Assembly: GCF_001640805.2 (NCBI RefSeq)
Contig: NC_066854.1
Coordinates: 11,155,775 to 11,219,774, forward strand
Direction: 5' to 3'
Length of the DNA: 64,000 nt
DNA from: Lates calcarifer
Taxonomy: Eukaryota; Chordata; Actinopteri; Centropomidae
In this document: piece by piece, positions 61,530-64,000 of the stretch
Numbering within the stretch: position 1 is the stretch's first letter
How the letters are laid out: each line of letters begins with the position of its first letter
Translations under genes and position numbers: made by a program
The notes under the pieces: model-generated
The model's input: the letters and a program-made list of their open reading frames with translations, nothing else
The model's database searches: none
What the model was told of the DNA's origin: nothing

Positions 61530-62990
61530 CCAGATCTACAGTGATCCAAAGTCTCACACATGTCAGTATGCTGACTAGTAGATCCTTATACATTTAGCAA
61601 CAACAGCTCATCCAGATTGCTACTTCTTGAGTTTACTTTCAGTCTGAGACGAGTGTTTGACCTGTTGTAAGAGAGCACTGTGGTCCACATATGCATTGTT
61701 TGGCCAGGGTCCCATTTCTTGAATCTCTCCAAAGGAGTCAGTGTTATGGTGACCCATTGTCAGAATGGACACAATTATTGCAACTTTAAATAAGCACTTA
61801 ACTGTATTTATTCATATGTGGTATAAGGATGGTGGAATAAAACACAACTCTTACATCTTGAGCCATTTTGTGAAGAAAGGTATTTTGTAAAAATCGATAA
61901 CAGATACTTCAGCTTCACCTTGTCCTTGTAAGACAAAAGCAACCATTCCAGCACTTCACCATTTTCACTGACTTTAGAAATAAAACAGCAGTAATAACCA
62001 TTTCTTTTACTGCATCCTTCACCTTTTCACAATATTCCCTTTAGATTCTCGAGTCCCAGCACTTCAAAATATTACACTGAAAATCATTTTTCCTCTTTTC
62101 AGACAAAAGGAAATAACAAATCACTGTGAGCTTTGCTGCTCTGATGCGATGTCAGAAAACTGTACATGGAGTCCATGGAAAACCTTGTGCAGCGAGAGAA
62201 AAACCCTCCTGCCCCTATAGACGACATCATCCTGCGTGGCGGGTGAAAGACTCGTTAGCTCTGTAAGAAAGAAGGAGAAGGGAGGACGGCACTTCTCAGA
62301 CAGCTGTGTCCCTGACAGACAATGGATGGCCCAGGTCCATCTGGATGCAGCAGCCCTGGACCAACATGATGTATACATCTTGAGCAGCCAATGGGTGCCA
62401 TCAATCCCTCCTTTACCATGGTGACCAGCAGTGACAGCCACCCGAGGACTACTGCTTCCATCTATCATCTCTCTATCTTTATCTTTTCTATTAGGTATGT
62501 TAACAAATACAAATACATAATTTGGATGAACAGATAATCATCTCTGAGCAGTTGCATTTTTTTTTGTATTGTTTCCATGGTTTACAAATAAATCTGTTAA
62601 GAAAACATAGAGAGAAGGTGCTTGTGATCCAAAAATGAAACCTGTATGGCTTGATCTTAGATGGAAAATTGATGAGCTAAAAAAATGTTGTCAAAAAGTT
62701 TCTCTTTTTATTCATCTTTTTAATATACACTTCAAACCAACTTTATTCAGTCTAACTTCCGTGCACATATGTGGCCCAGTGAGCTATTTTTTCTATTAAC
62801 AGCATTCTCACTTTTATCTTAGACCCACTCATTTCCAATATTCACATCTTTCTATCTATCTATCTATGTATATATCTGTCTGACTGTCTGTCTTGGGGCT
62901 GTCTGGTTTCCCATCTATTCACCAGGTGTTTTAAATTCAGTATTATCCCTTTAGTAGACCCTGCTTTTGAGTTGAGTGTTTGCAGCATTC
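61530..62990. other. Upstream intergenic DNA
   Basis: 62110-62470 is repeat-free and open on the minus strand for 115 codons without a recognisable domain. 61780-62100 and 62500-62860 are AT-rich. (TCTA)n lies at 62855-62868. No gene was found. Confidence 0.45.
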
Positions 62991-62999
62991 CTCTCTAAT

Positions 63000-63520
63000 C
63001 TCCGCCTTTTAAAAAAAAATCACAGGCAACCTTGTCAGCCGAGCAGTGGAGATGCAAAGAGGAATTGGAAGAACGGCCTTGCTACAGGACCATTCTGAAT
63101 ATGTTAACAGCGCCGCTTCCCTTGAACTGTCACAACTTGAAAATCCACCGTGTTAAGAGCTTCACATGCAGGCAGCCATGAATATCTGCCGTTTCCATAG
63201 ACTTGGCCACAGAGGCTCTTAAAAAGCACTTGTTGTAATACATGACCAATTTCCCAGCAGCGAGTGCAGGGGAGTATTAACATCTCCTCAGCCTGGTTCG
63301 GTTTTAATGTGATGGAGATGTTATTAGAGCCATCACAGGCCCAAATGAATGGCCAGTGGAAGCGCCACAGCGGGAGAGAGAGGGGGGAACGCACCGACCT
63401 TCGCCTTACCAAGGACAAGGACACTTGTGCTCGTAAAAAGGGGTGGTCCAATTGTTCACACCAGCCATAGCTGCTGAACCAAACCTTGGAGTCAGGCTGA
63501 CATGTCCATATTATACCCAA
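63000..63520. promoter_or_regulatory. Repeat-free block, candidate conserved element
   Basis: About 500 bases with no simple repeat after an A-run at 63011-63019. The minus strand is open for 138 codons (63520-63104) and the plus strand for 68 (63264-63470). The peptides match nothing I know. Balanced composition and openness may reflect an ultraconserved-type element or an unknown exon. Confidence 0.35.
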
Positions 63521-63529
63521 TCAGTCAGC

Positions 63530-64000
63530 TTGTATTTCACAGAATTTCTTCGAATCACATGTTTAACATGTCACTGACTAAATAAGCTTCAATTAGAATT
63601 TAGACTTCAGTGTTCCAGTGCTCGATTCAGCATTTGATGATCTCAAGTCTATTAAATGTCATCTTTCTCATATAAATACATCAATAAACTGCAAATAAAT
63701 TCAAGGATAAAACATGTCTATAAATGATTGATCATTAAAGAAGACATCTGCTGTATTGAGTACATTTCTAATCATTTATAAGAGCGTAAATTATGAATAA
63801 CTTCATGTGATGCCTGTAAAATCAAATCATTTAGTTATGATGTACAGGTGATCAGAAATATTAATGTGTGGTGCTGTAGGCTATATGTGAAATTCTCTGT
63901 GATTGAGCATTTATGTATATATAAATATATAAAATGACTTCTTATATTAAAAGACTTTAATATCTTTACAATCCGTTTGATTAATTTTGCTGTCCTGCAT
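63530..64000. other. Intergenic, AT-rich to the window end
   Basis: No gene, repeat family or strong motif cluster was seen. Confidence 0.65.

Noticed and set aside
62121..62468. 115-codon minus-strand frame in repeat-free DNA
   Set aside because: No recognisable domain, no convincing splice pair, and a plus-strand frame is also open; not enough to call a gene.
1..64000. CRISPR array, phage, or bacterial defence system
   Set aside because: Repeats are dinucleotide tracts and decayed transposons without spacer periodicity; the only gene is a spliced vertebrate gene.
1..64000. tRNA or rRNA genes
   Set aside because: No complete A- and B-box pair at tRNA spacing or rRNA core was seen; the only tRNA-like sequence is the truncated SINE head at 1581.

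Overview
The window is vertebrate nuclear DNA, most likely from a ray-finned fish. Long CA/TG, GA and CT microsatellites are frequent, coding density is very low, introns have consensus splice sites, and several dispersed repeats look like families common in teleosts (probably spiny-rayed fishes). I see no bacterial, phage, plasmid or CRISPR content. Species cannot be named from the sequence alone.

Only one protein-coding gene is supported: fidgetin (fign), an AAA-family ATPase linked to microtubule severing, on the minus strand. Its parts, in transcription order, are: a CpG-rich promoter with an NRF1-type palindrome near 44080; an untranslated exon 1 ending at a good donor at 43853/43852; a 966-bp intron 1; a 31-nt exon 2 (42886-42856) holding the start codon and nine N-terminal residues (the ninth codon is split); a 26.1-kb intron 2; and one large terminal coding exon (16718-14438) holding nearly the whole protein, about 765 residues. 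A long AT-rich 3'UTR probably follows, to about 10.46 kb.

The gene has three oddities. Two single-base insertions in G-runs (16147-16151 and 15840-15843) break the frame before the AAA domain. The invariant Walker A lysine is read as arginine (codon 15145-15143). Beyond these points homology is continuous to the stop. The frameshifts may be assembly errors or real lesions; the sequence alone cannot decide.

The rest is noncoding. Intron 2 and both flanks look like the gene desert that surrounds fidgetin in other vertebrates. They hold low-repeat blocks rich in homeodomain and octamer-like motifs (candidate conserved enhancers) between microsatellites and decayed transposable elements. Repeats include a complete 223-bp CACTG-ended miniature transposon at 26196-26418, a tRNA-derived SINE-like family in three pieces, a family resembling a common teleost repeat in inverted arrangement inside the probable 3'UTR, two same-strand copies of another family at 37.3-37.9 kb, and a degenerate TTAATAA-rich block at 23.5-24.4 kb. 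Conserved-element calls rest on composition and motif content only, since no alignment could be run.
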